DNA from: Epinephelus fuscoguttatus
Taxonomy: Eukaryota; Chordata; Actinopteri; Perciformes; Serranidae
Reading direction: 5' to 3'
Assembly (NCBI RefSeq): GCF_011397635.1
Contig: NC_064769.1
Coordinates: forward strand, 21,903,207-21,967,206
DNA: 64,000 bases
Part shown: positions 24,734 through 35,800 of the stretch, piece after piece
Layout of the letters: each line of letters starts with the position of its first letter
How positions within the stretch are numbered: the first letter of the stretch is position 1
Program-made: the position numbers and the translations under genes
Notes under the pieces: model-generated
What the model was told of the DNA's origin: nothing
The model's input: only the letters and a program-made list of their open reading frames with translations
The model's database searches: none

Positions 24734-26331
24734 ATGCAGAGAGCCGTGATTCTGGTGCGTCTGGTGGTCATGGGGTCGGCCTGGATTGGGCAAGCGGTCC
24801 CAGTGCTCCCAGACCCTCTTATTCTCACACAAGAGAACTTTGATCTGGGCCGGGTGAGTAGGCTAAAACATAAGTTCTGGTATTTTCTTTATAAATCATG
24901 TCATATTTTTCTCTTTCCCCCTCCATCTTGTTGTCATGCACAAAGCTTTGCTGCACAAATATTTCTGTGTCCCTTGCAGTTCATGGGCAGGTGGTATGAG
25001 GTAGCTGTGGTGTCTACTTGCCCTCACTTCATGCAGCGCAAGAGGGGAAACCCTGTCATTGTCCCACTGGAGCTGCAACATGTTGACTCTGAAGGCAACT
25101 TCACAATGACAGCCACTAGTTTCAGGTCAGACTTACATGCCATGTGGTAGTGTAAAGTATGTTCCATTTAGTATAACCTGTGCTGTGTTTACATGTGTGC
25201 CTGCATGTAGGAATGGCACATGTAAGCAGATGTCCACAAATTACGCTTTGACCAACACTCCAGGACGATTCTTCCACCATGTTGCGAGTATGTTTCTCCA
25301 ACTTCCTTCCTCTCCTCATACTTGTGAATATAACTCTAAGTTCTGCCCTTGGTTATGCTAAACTAAATCTGTCATGCAATGCACATAGCGTGATTTTGCC
25401 AAGTGCTCCTGGATCAACATCCCACATTGCATTCTGACCAACATTGCAATCAACTAATCATCACAGCCCTAGCTAGCTCCCCATAATTAAGTTGGTAAAA
25501 TTGAACAAAATCCTCAGTAACATTAAACTTGCAATTAGGCTAGAATTTTAGCAAGCTAGCTTGCTAACTAGGAAGGCTAGGCTAAAGAGTAATATTGCCC
25601 ATAGGCACTAGGAAGGCTATGCTAACTAGTAAACTTGCCAATAGGCTAGAATATTAGCAAGTTAGCTTGCTGACTAGGAAGACTATGCTAACGAGTAAGC
25701 TTGCGATTAGGCTAGAATTTTTGGCAAGTTAGCTCGCTAACTAGGAAGGCTAAGCTAACGAGTAATATTGCCCATAGGCTAGAATTTTAGCGAGTTAATC
25801 TGCTAACTAGGAAGGTTATGCTAACTAGTAAACTTGCCAATAGGCTAAAATATTAGCGAGTTAGCTTGCTAACTAGGAAGGCTATGCTAACTAGTAAACT
25901 TGCCAATAGGCTAAAATATTAGCGAGTTAGCTTGCTAACTAGGAAGGCTATGCTAACGACTAAGCTTGCCAATAGGCGAGAACATAGACATATATACATA
26001 GACGCCGCATCGAGCGCTGAGCTGTACTTCAGCGTCATATTGGATGTGGCAAGGCTGCGCTGTAAACTAATACAAGTGAATGGACTTAATTTCATAAAGC
26101 GCCTTTCCACAAAGAAATTTACGTTAATGCCTCTCGTTTATTCATTCACACACACACTAATATACTTGGGAAACAGTTAGGCACCAAAAACAATGTATTT
26201 GATCTTCTCAGATGGCTAAGATAAGAACTTTATTGATCCCACACAGGAGTAATTCACCTTACATCAGCTATAGAGAAGGAGGTAGTGCCGAAAAACAATA
26301 CACAGTACACAGTACACATATACACACACAC

Positions 26332-26383
<52 letters not shown>

Positions 26384-26428
26384 ATATATATATATATATA
26401 TATAACAGAACATTTACTGCAGGGTCGC

Positions 26429-26480
<52 letters not shown>

Positions 26481-26799
26481 GCGACCCTGCAGTAAATGTT
26501 CTGTTATAATGTCAGTGTTCTGTGAGTTAATGGCATGTTTGGGATTGAATGAGTATAGGTAGGGGGGTGGGGTACAAGTATGATGGGAATGAGCAATGTG
26601 TGAGGGGGCTGGTGTGTGTAGGAGCGAGCTGGAGGAGAGAGCAGGAGTGCACAGTTGGAGTTACAGCTAAGTTCTTGTTTGTTGGTTGTTCTGGCGTGGT
26701 TACGGCCAACAGTAACCTGTACTGTTCAGTAATAAACAGTGGTTTACCGAATAACTGCGTCATCCTTTCTACACGTCCTGGTGGACGCTACAGTAGGCC

Positions 26800-26833
<34 letters not shown>

Positions 26834-28965
26834 TAGTGCCGAAAAAATTCACAGTATATACTGTGTATTGTTTTTCGGCACCACCTTCTCTATGGCTGAT
26901 GTACGGTGAATTACTCCTGTGTAGGATCAATAAAGTTCTTATCTTAGCCATCTGAGAAGATCAAATACATTGTTTTTGGTGCCTAACTGTTTCCCAAGTA
27001 TATTAGTGTGTGTGTGAATGAATAAACGAGAGGCATTAACGTAAATTTCTTTGTGGAAAGGCGCTTTATGAAATTAAGTCCATTCACTTGTATTAGTTTA
27101 CAGCGCAGCCTTGCCACATCCAATATGGCGGCGACGTTGACGTATCGCAGCAGCGGGCAAACCCACTCGATGCACTGTCTACGTATACATACTTATATGT
27201 CTGTGGGCGAGAATATTAGCAAGTTAGCTTGATAACTAGGAAGGCTAGGCTAACAAGTAAGCTTACCAATAGATTAGAATATTAGCGTGTTAGCTTGCTA
27301 ACTAGGAAGGATATATGCTAATGACTAAGCTTGCCAATAGGCGAGAATAGCAAGTTAGCTTGCTTACTAGGAAGGCTAGGCTAACAAGTAAGCTTGCTAA
27401 AAGGCTAGAATATTGGCAAGTTAGCTTGCTAACTAGGAAGGCTATGCTAGCATGTAAGCTTGCCAATTGGCTAAAATATTGTACACTAATGAAGAGTGTG
27501 GATAATATCATTTTTCAGTTGCAAATACCCACAATTAACACATTTTCCCTCTTTTTTATAGCCTTTTTTTTTTTTTTGCAAGTGCAGTGCTTGTGTTGAC
27601 CCAGGACCACAATGTCAAATAAAAACAGTTTTAAATAGGCAAGGAAAAAACTGCAAAATGACAAATGATCCAGAAACATGTCCTAACCCTAACCCTGTGT
27701 TCCTGTCTGCAGGGTTCGGAGTGGATGTTGATTCCTTCGTGGTTCACTCCAGCTATGATGAGTACGCAATGATGCTGATACTGAGCACAGAAAAAGCATC
27801 AGGAAATAAAACCATCATAGTCAAGCTTTATAGTGAGTGACAATTGAATCTATATTAATTTGTAGCATTTTTTTGTATGAATGTATTGTTTTTAATTGAA
27901 TTTATGGATGACTCTGTGTGATGGTAATAATGTCCTCAGGTCGAACTATGAGTGTGAGAGCAGCTGTGTTGGAGGACTTCAAAACTCTGGTCAGACAACA
28001 TGGAGTGAGTGATGAAACCATCATCATGAATCAGAATAAAGGTGATGCACACTAACATTAAGGACTCTCCTTAAAACCCTCCCTAGAGTATAAAACATTT
28101 CATTTTCTCTGGCGTTTTTTTTTTTTTTTTTTTTTACAAGAGGCAACAAATGTTGTCTAAATGAAAGACAGACACCCCCCTTTCCATCTTACTGTCGTTC
28201 CAGGTGAGTGTGTTCCAGATGAGCAGGTGACAAAGGCCATCACGACTCAGCCTCAGGTAGGTGCCTCACACCGTGATGTGCTGAAGTGACATTTGCATAA
28301 TGAAACCAGAGATGTGTGTTTAATCAGTCACCAGTTAAACCTTGTATGTCTGTCATTAAGAGTTCTGATCCCAAGAGGAGGAAAAGAAATTCGGTGCTAC
28401 CTATGGTTCCTGCACAGGAGGAGGATGCTGGCAACGTTTGGCCAGGTGAGAGCACACCTGAATAAAAACAATCAATCAGGGAGAAGGAGTCTCTAATGCT
28501 GCTGTCAATCATGTCAGTCGTTGTTGGTGAACTGTGGTCAAACTGTTTAACTAGGCAGCGTTGATCAAATGAACCAAGATTCTGTTTATTCTAACAGTGA
28601 CTGACATGACTGGCAGCTGTTAGAGACTCTTCAGCTCTGACTGGTTGTTGGCGCGTCATGAATGCCATTAGAAGCAGTAGGAAGAGGAGACAGTGCAGAC
28701 TAATTGCCTCATATACCCCTTTAAAATATAGTGACAGTTTCAGCAATTATGATATTTTCATAAATGTTACAAATTGTAGCTTTACAGGTTACAAAAAACC
28801 GAATTGTGCTCAGTGTTAAATTCCTCTCATTATACACTCACTCTGACTACCACAGATCACATGTGGTAGCCCATGGGATCAGTAATCCTCACATATTCAA
28901 TGTCATCAACATTTTATTCAATTTCATGTCTACATGTTTTGCCTTTATCAGACAGTGTGGAGTGA
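24734..28965 (+). CDS. ambp: ambp-like alpha-1-microglobulin gene lacking the bikunin Kunitz domains
   Basis: Exons are 24734-24853, 24980-25125, 25211-25287, 27713-27832, 27940-28041, 28204-28256 and 28361-28445 (acceptor could also be at 28376), plus a proposed terminal exon 28952-28965 ending in TGA. This predicts about 238 aa. It has a signal peptide (MQRAVILVRLVVMGS), GRWYEVAV as the GxW motif, C54 at the radical-scavenging Cys34 position (STCP), and the C93/C191 disulphide pair (GTCK, ECVP). Residues 212-215, RRKR, are a furin site. In the complete ambp, bikunin follows this site; here only about 20 residues follow and no Kunitz exon exists before the next gene. The bikunin glycosaminoglycan serine is also replaced (EEDAG). 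The last exon is a prediction; an alternative acceptor at about 29608 would end in TAA. It is a tandem duplicate of ambp. Confidence 0.8.
25540..25982 (+). repeat. minisatellite, about 60-66 bp unit, left part
   Basis: Tandem units read roughly as gttagcttgctaactaggaa, ggctatgctaac, gagtaagcttgccaatagg and ctagaatattagcaa. The array lies in intron 3 of the first ambp copy and continues at 27206, being split by an inserted element. Confidence 0.85.
26320..26401. repeat. (CA)n/(GT)n(TA)n microsatellite
   Basis: Runs of ca, then tg, then ta dinucleotides. Additional (TA)n tracts lie at 26432-26477 and 26803-26831, on both sides of the LTR. Confidence 0.9.
26402..26507. repeat. perfect 30-bp inverted repeat around (TA)n
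   Basis: Positions 26402-26431 are the exact reverse complement of 26478-26507, separated by 46 bp of TA repeats. The right arm is the first 30 bp of the solo LTR, so the left arm is an inverted copy of the LTR start. Confidence 0.85.
26478..26792 (+). mobile_element. solo LTR, probably Ty3/gypsy-type
   Basis: About 315 bp bounded by GTAGCGACC at the start and GGACGCTACA at the end, near-inverted termini like TGTAGCG...CGCTACA LTRs. AATAAA at 26731-26736 lies in the second half as in an LTR R region. No internal retroelement sequence adjoins either side. The first base pair of the canonical TG appears lost into the TA tract. Target duplication cannot be seen because both flanks are TA repeats. 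Confidence 0.55.
27206..27480 (+). repeat. minisatellite, right part
   Basis: Continuation of the array at 25540-25982, with aggaaggctaggctaacaag and gttagcttgctaactagg units. It ends near 27480 before exon 4 of the first ambp copy. Confidence 0.85.
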
Positions 28966-28995
28966 AGAGATGACCGAGAGGACAGAAATGTTGAA

Positions 28996-29001
28996 AATAA
29001 A
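28996..29001 (+). other. polyadenylation signal of ambp copy 1 (candidate)
   Basis: AATAAA 30 bp after the TGA of the proposed terminal exon, followed by tttttacttcac. A second AATAAA at 29874-29879 would serve the alternative last exon near 29608. Confidence 0.5.
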
Positions 29002-29049
29002 CTGCAGCAGGCATTTTCATGCCAAGCCTTTTTACTTCACATCCTCACA

Positions 29050-29490
29050 CACACTCTAAAGCAGGGATAGCCTGCTTGCTTTTCCCAGAGGCCTTGTTGG
29101 CAAAATGACAGGAGGCCAGGGGGTAGTCAATAGAAAAATATTGGTGATATTTATCAGTATATAATAAATAAATTGCCTGTTTCCAACCTTTAAGTGTTTG
29201 TATCCTCACTCATTCTGCCAAGAGGCAAATCCAGTCCCAGCAGCCCTGCACAGGTCAGGTGTATGCAGGGGGTGTTTCTAGGATTTGAGGACTGGGGGGA
29301 TCCTCCACTGGCACTTTTCAAAATTAATAAACAAGCTCTGTTTTGCTGATTTTTGTGCACTCTGGCCCCTTATTCAAATTCAAAGCATAATTTATTTTCA
29401 CTGAGAATTAGAAAATGGCTGGCTGGCCACCCAACACTGGGCCAGATTTGGCCTGTAGGCAGTAGGTTGAGTATCACTGCTCTAAAGTAT
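29050..29490. repeat. dispersed hAT-like repeat
   Basis: This block starts 'gcagggatagcctgcttgc' and ends ggttgagtatcactgctct. It shares tataataaataaattgcctg, ggggtgtttctaggattt and 'tgcactctggc(c/a)cctta' with 54925-55190 in exd3. Ends of the 'agtgatactcaac' type suggest a hAT-derived element. Confidence 0.5.
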
Positions 29491-29992
29491 TCAGTTGTGT
29501 GCATACAAATATCAAATCTAAAAAAAAAAAAGAAATAAAGAAAAACATGACACATATTGTATTTCTATCCAGTTTGAGCATATTAATATTTAGTTTACTG
29601 TTACAGGGTGGACAGATCATGTGGAATAACTGAAGAGGAGAATCGTCACACAAACCAGACTATCATGTTGTCACACTACTATGCTGAGTGTAAAAAAAAA
29701 AAAAAACTCAATTACTCAATGGATAAAATGACCCTGTTTTGTTGGTACTGACTTCTGTAGATCGGAACATACTGTATGATTACCATATGTTACACTATAA
29801 CTATTGTCTTGTATTTTCATATTCATAATATGCTTGATAAAATTGAAAGTCAATTTATAATGGCACCTTGCAAATAAAATGATTCCGTTTTTATCAGTGT
29901 GAACCTGATCTTTCGGAGCTCTGAACTCTGTAAGAAGTTAAATTTAACTCCCCTTGCTGATGAAATAAATACTTGGGAGCAATATTTACTGT

Positions 29993-30383
29993 AGGGCGGC
30001 ACGGTGGTGTGGTGGTTAGCACTCTCGCCTCACAGCAAGAGGGTTGCCGGTTCGATCCCGGGCGTGGGAGCCCTTCTGTGCGGAGTTTGCATGTTCTCCC
30101 CGTGTCAGCGTGGGTTCTCTCCGGGCACTCCGGCTTCCTCCCACAGTCCAAAGACATGCAGATTGGGGACTAGGTTAATTGATAACTCTAAATTGTCCAT
30201 AGGTGTGAATGTGAGCGTGAATGGTTGTCTGTCTCTATGTGTCAGCCCTGCGATAGTCTGGCGACCTGTCCAGGGTGTACCCTGCCTCGTACCCTGCCTC
30301 TCGCCCGATGTCAGCTGGGATAGGCTCCAGCCCCCCCGCGACCCTCAAGAGGATGAAGCGGTTAGAAGATGAATGAATGAATG
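29993..30383 (+). mobile_element. tRNA-derived SINE with 12-bp target duplication
   Basis: The sequence starts AGGGCGGCACGGTGG. It has a pol III A-box-like TGGTGTGGTGG (30005-30015) and B box GGTTCGATCCC (30049-30059), spaced as in tRNA genes. It ends in (GAAT)n. AATATTTACTGT flanks it on both sides (29981-29992 and 30384-30395) without mismatch, so the insertion looks fairly recent. It lies between the two ambp copies. Confidence 0.85.
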
Positions 30384-30899
30384 AATATTTACTGTTTAGA
30401 TATACTGGTTAGCACTCTAACTCCAAATACTATATTGTTTTAAATCTATTGATTATCTATGTTCAATTCTTTATCATGAAGGGAACTCTGCTGTGGGTCC
30501 TTCTAATGCAGAATGAATAAATGCTCTTTGAATGAAAGCAATAGCTGAGGCCTAAAAAGAAAAACATGTGCGGGAAGCCTTGTTATATAATGCCATTTAA
30601 AGAGGACCTGTTATACTTAATTACAGGTTCACACTTGTATTAAGGTTTCTACTAGAACAAGTTGTTTACATGCCTCAATGTCTGTGCTGAAACACCTGTA
30701 TTCATCCTCTGTTTAAACGTTTGTCTCTTAAATTTGAATGACTAATGGAGAACAGTGGCACTTTTTACCATTTAAAAAAATCACCAATAAAAGTTTTATT
30801 AACACAACCAGACATGTACTATCAGGAACATGATCTGAAATCAAGGAAAAATTACCAACATGTTTCATAGTTTGCACTTTCTACCTGCCATACATGCCT

Positions 30900-31546
30900 T
30901 TCTCTCAATTCACCATGTAAATTTCCACTAGCCCGCCTCTCCACTACACCTACCTGTCAGTCTATCACCTGTCCATACATCTCCTGCTCCTGTTGATCCA
31001 CCACATACACCTCATTAAGCCAGCTCTGCTCACCTGTTGCTCATTACTCCCTGCCACTATAAATATCCCAGCTTTACAGACTCTCGTGGCCAGATTGGTC
31101 TTTGTCATATTCATGCAAGACTTTTGAGTCTGTGTTCCTGGACTGCTTTCTTGTTGCTGACCTTACCTGTCACTGACTCTCCTGCTTCGTCTGCTCCCTG
31201 GTAAACCACTTAGCCTTCTATCCCCAACCAAGAGCTCACCTGGTATCTGACCCTCTGTTCTTCTGACTTTGCCTCCTGATTGCTCTGTCACAGAACCACT
31301 GCACATGTTGGAACTGTTTGTGTGCATCCAGCAGACACCTGTGACTCACCTGCTCTCTGCTTCGGTGTGCTAGGCCAAGTACTCAGTACTGAACCTGTAT
31401 CTTGGAAGGCTCTGAGCCAAGAAATTGTCTCACTCTGTTATTTCACCTGCCTGCCCATTCTGTGTTTGACAAGCAAACACAGGACATTACAAACTTTCCT
31501 GTCTGCCTTTGGTGCTGCAATTTGGTTCTTACCATACCCGTGACAA
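30900..31546 (+). mobile_element. LTR-like sequence
   Basis: This C/T-rich block has a TATA box (ctataaat at about 31057), followed by text typical of fish gypsy LTRs. It ends 'ctgcaatttggttcttacca' then tacccgtgaca. A matching TGT start could not be placed and no target duplication was seen, so boundaries are approximate. Confidence 0.4.
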
Positions 31547-31786
31547 TGTCAGCAACCAACATTACATGTTTCCATGATGCTTGCATGTAGCTTCATGTGG
31601 CAGTGTAGGCTACATAAAGTTAACACTTGCATAACGTTCAGATTGGTAGGTTTTTGCTCACAGGGATTACTTTTATGTACGTTTGCCTTATAATGTGAAA
31701 CTTTGGTGAAGATTAATATGAGCATCCTTTATTACAACATGACACAAATAGAGAAAAGTGTAATAGCTCCCCTTTAAATGTTGATT

Positions 31787-32091
31787 ATTCATTCTTAATG
31801 CGTAACCGCTTATCCTGTTAAGGGTCACAGGAGGGCTGGAGCCTATCCCAGCTGACACTGGGCAAGAGGCGGGGTACATCCTGGACAGGTCACCAGACTA
31901 TCACAGGAGTGACACATAGAGACTGACAACCATTCACACTCACATTCACATCTATGGGCAACTTGGAGTCACCAGTTAACCTAACCTGCATGTCTTTAAG
32001 ACATGTCCAATGGGCCCAAGTCGATGGATTCGAACCCACAATCCTTTAGCAGTGAGGCAACAGTACTAACCCATGCACCACTATGTCACCC
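31787..32091 (-). mobile_element. tRNA-derived SINE, older inverted copy
   Basis: On the minus strand it follows the element at 29993 block by block (for example ggctggagcctatcccagct, acaaccattcacactcacat, ggattcgaaccc as the B box). Imperfect 9-bp flanks atgttgatt (31778-31786) and atgtttatt (32092-32100) match at 8 of 9 positions. Confidence 0.75.
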
Positions 32092-32175
32092 ATGTTTATT
32101 GGATTTTTGTAAATAACTTTCATTTCATTTGATGTACAGAGCTTCTAAAAAATGGTGCATGTAAATAGCCTAACA

Positions 32176-32484
32176 TAGTGGTTCTCAACCCTTATCATGT
32201 CAAGGACCCCTCAATTAATACACATAGTTCAAGTGCCCCCATTTCTCTGTCTGAAACAGTTATGATTGTTAGATATGGTTAAGATCAGAATTCCATACTG
32301 GTCAACATCAGTTGAGTTGATAATCGTGAAAGTAAGTAAAACCTATCAGAATATTTTCTCTTAAGAGTCTTACTAACACTTGACTCACTTCTATAGCGAA
32401 TTAAATAGTAAAAATAAACCATTACCCATTTATCTGGGTACTCAAGGAGCTCTGGAGGCCTTGACCCCTGGTTGAGAACCACTG
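32176..32484. mobile_element. hAT-type MITE
   Basis: The terminal inverted repeats are TAGTGGTTCTCAACC and, inverted from the right end, CAGTGGTTCTCAACC. The flanks gcctaaca (32168-32175) and gcctacca (32485-32492) match at 7 of 8 bases, as for a hAT target duplication. Non-coding, 309 bp. Confidence 0.75.
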
Positions 32485-32628
32485 GCCTACCATATAGAAT
32501 ACAGGATACAATATCACGTTACTCATGAGTCTCTCAGATCATGGTTCGTATCGATTTACTGTTACCAAAACTCTGGAGTCCAACGTTCAAATGATCAGCC
32601 GCTCAGGCAAGTCAAAGCACAAAGCAGA

Positions 32629-32642
32629 ACTTTGCTCTTTTA
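32629..32642 (-). promoter_or_regulatory. ambp: HNF4-like site upstream of ambp
   Basis: ACTTTGCTCTTTTA lies about 190 bp before the start codon and is identical to 24633-24646. On the minus strand it reads agagcaaagttctg, close to the HNF4 motif. A second candidate half, gtcaaagcacaaag, lies just upstream at 32611-32624. Confidence 0.4.
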
Positions 32643-32832
32643 CTTGTTTGTTTTTTACTTGGCTAAGGGAGCGGGTGCATGCACAGTACACAAAACACAG
32701 GTCAATGCCCTGTCCCCATTTGAAGAGTTGAGTGGGGGGTGTAAGAAACAATGAGGAGGTGGCCCTTTCTGGGGGATTCAGTGCCTCAGGCATCACTCCT
32801 CTCAGAGACGAGTGGACACACAGGCTGTCAGG

Positions 32833-35800
32833 ATGCAGAAGGCAGTGATTCTGGTTTCCTTGCTGGTCCTGGGTTGGTCCCAGACCCTTCAGGGACTCCC
32901 TACACTTCCAGAGCCTCTCTATCCTACGCAGGAGAACTTTGACCTGAACAGGGTGAGTTTTGAGTTTTTCCTCTCTTTTATGTTTGTCATTCTGTCTTTT
33001 TTTAATGCATACATTCAGCATACAAGGTAAAAGGCAGAAGCACAATTCTTATGTGTTTTCTTTTCTATCCTTCACTTTCAGTTATTAGATTAATATCCTT
33101 TGATATTTTGGGGATAAAATGTGTCATCCTGCCAGCTGTGGAAACTTTCATATATTAAAAACATTAAAATCATGAATAGAAAATAAAACCTCTGATGATC
33201 TTCACCTGTGAAATGTTGAAACTGTGAAAGCAATTTGGGCCAGAGGCGATAGTTTATATTGTCTGTGTTAAGTGAGACTTTGTGTTCAGAAGTTTTTCAT
33301 CGTGAGAACTATTATCATGAGCTCTTCAAAGGGCTTGATATCTTGCAATTGGTTGAGTATGCGTCCTTTATTAGTGCCTCTTACAAGTGTTAATGCAGCT
33401 AAAAGAAACTTTCATTTTGTGTTGATTTTGGCGGCCTCTGTGGATGAAAGCAGTAGTGTTTTCAAAATGAAGACTGCATTTCCCATTAGCACCACCGCCT
33501 TGTAAGACCTTAATAGGGTTCCAGTAATATAACTGGATGTTGGACTTCCCCTTTAGTTTCAATATTTTCAAAGGGCAGACTTTTTACACATACTTCCATT
33601 TACAAAATGGTTTCAAGCTTCAGTTATCATAATAAAACATTTGTTCAACCAACAATAACCCTTCCATTTTCATTCCTTTAAAGGTCATTCTGACTGATAA
33701 TGATACAAATTCAGTAATGGCGTGTTACCGTGGCTCCGCGATATTTCTGAGATGGTTACTGTACCATGAAAATCTCATACCATTGCAACCCTAGATCTTA
33801 ATTTGGCTAGTGTGGGCGTTTATTTTTGGAAGTGATTGAAAAACAGACACGATAGCTTGGCTATGTTTTAGCCACCAAAAGAAATTCACATATTGATGTC
33901 GAACCTTGTCTCGCAATGTATTACATAAATAAAATAGACATATTAGCTGTCTAGTAGGAAGCAATAGTAGGAATTTGTTTGCCTGATTTACAGAGAATCA
34001 CGCCCGGGGACAGGCATTTAGAATAACTATATAGAAATAGCTAATCTTCTCGCTGATTGCCTCATTTGCTTAGGTAGGTCATATGAGGACATCAGTATTG
34101 AGTTGAGACTGTTTCATAACCAGTTAAAAAAATCTTTGTAGCTGCTTTAAAGTGTCATGAGAAGTATCTTTAAAACAAATACAGTACAATAAATATATCA
34201 AAATCTAGAAATATAATTAATACTTTAAACTTAAAACTTTATGTAGTTTTAGTTGGGAAGGTTGTAGTGATGGGATATGCAGTACTAGTCTCAGTTGCGC
34301 GAAATATTTTCATTTTGTAACAACTTTATTTTTATAGTACTCAGTAAATGTGTATTTTAATAAAGTGAGATGAACAAAATTATTTTGGTGTTTTTGATCT
34401 GAGCTTATAGTTTTTTTGTGTATTACATCAGTAATATTTAGATAGGTAGATTATGGACCTCTTTTTCACAGTTTTTGGGAACATGGCATGACGTTGCCGT
34501 GGCGAGTTCATGTCCCTATATGCAACGTAACAGGGGAGATGCAGCCATTGGGACACTGATCCTGCAGAGCGGCACTGAAGGCAAACTCAAGACTACTCGA
34601 AGGGTACTCAGGTTTGTAGAAAAAGCACGCATTGTGCATTTACACAAACACACTACTGCACAAATACTGTGTATCAAAACATATGTTTTTGAAATTTGGA
34701 AAAAATAAGAATGTCGAAAGTGAAAATTTGGAATGTTTAATCTTAAAATTTTTGACTCTCTCTCCAAATATTTTGTACTTGCTTGATATGACAACATTTC
34801 AGTGCAAAGTTTAAAGTGTAAAATCGAGTGGTGGAAGGTCACTAACTATAAATACTAGGTCTACAGTGCTGAATTGTACATTTTTAACTTGAGTATTTCC
34901 ATTTTACACTATGTTATACTTGTTCCTCTCCGCTAAATTTCAGAGGGAAGTATTGTACTTTGTCCTTCATCAGACAGATCAGATGACACAAAATATAATA
35001 TGTGATACGATGAGTTATTATAGATTGATAGCCAACAGTATTTTAAGAGGTTAAAATTAGCACCACCTTTACCAGCTTCAACATTAGTGATGCTTACACA
35101 TTAGAACATTAAAAATAATTCAATGATATATTTTAGTGATGAGCAAGTGCTTCATTATCTGTAGCTGTATTTGTATGTGGTCAGCCAATAAAATCTGTAT
35201 CCATATCTGTACTCTGAACAGGCGGGGTTAAAACTGGACTTGGGTGGGGCCTAAGCCACATTTCACTTGGAAGATATCTGTACCCATAAAAAGTACATTA
35301 TCTGTACCGGATACTTGTTTCATCGAAGTATTAGCTCAACCCTAATATATATTCTTCCCAAACATGATTTGTGTGACAATTCATATCTAAATGTTTCGTG
35401 TATGTGCAGGCAAGGAACATGTAAGGAGATGACTGTGGACTATGAGTTGACCACCACACCAGGACGATTTACCTACCATGTTGCCAGTATGTTTCCCTCT
35501 GTGTAATCCTGCAGTGACACACCTCGCTTTGCAATTCATGTTGTCCACAAAGTTTCTTTACAGGTAATATTTTCTCTCAATGTCCTCTCAACAGGGTGGG
35601 CAGCAGACGTGGATGCCTACGTGGTTCACACAAACTACAATGAGTATGCAATAGTGATAATGGGCAAACAGAAATCGTCAGGGGATAAGAGCACCTCCGT
35701 TAAGCTTTACAGTGAGTGGACACTTTTCATACATGCCCTGGAACATTTCACTCTGTTATTTATTTGCTAATTTCAGCTTCAATTTACTAAGATAGAGCAT

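Larger units (their letters stand above)
25983..27205. mobile_element. palindromic hAT-like element with 8-bp target duplication, interrupted by LTR and microsatellites
   Basis: The left arm (25983 to about 26310) is an inverted copy of the right arm (about 26857-27205). Terminal sequences are CATAGACATAT and, inverted, CACAGACATAT. GGCGAGAA flanks both sides (25975-25982 and 27206-27213), an 8-bp duplication as expected for hAT insertions. The intact site aataggcgagaatag exists in a neighbouring minisatellite unit at 27337-27351, which supports the insertion model. The original palindrome centre is preserved at 26832-26885 around acagtatatactgt. A (GT)n(TA)n tract and a solo LTR now separate the arms. 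No transposase is encoded. Confidence 0.75.

Noticed and set aside
24996-25125. Alternative view that the first ambp copy is a pseudogene
   Set aside because: All first seven exons are in frame with intact splice sites and key cysteines, so decay is not evident; only the Kunitz exons are missing.
26212-26509. Frames encoding runs of CV and YI
   Set aside because: They are translations of GT and TA microsatellites.
30005-30075. Possible tRNA gene
   Set aside because: Pol III boxes are present, but no cloverleaf with a plausible anticodon arm was seen and the unit continues into a SINE body with flanking duplications.
30004-30372. 122-codon frame in the SINE
   Set aside because: The sequence is a tRNA-derived SINE with A and B boxes and target duplications; the open frame is incidental.
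32587-33045. 152-codon minus-strand frame overlapping ambp exon 1
   Set aside because: It is the shadow of the true exon on the opposite strand plus flanking promoter sequence; no domain is present.
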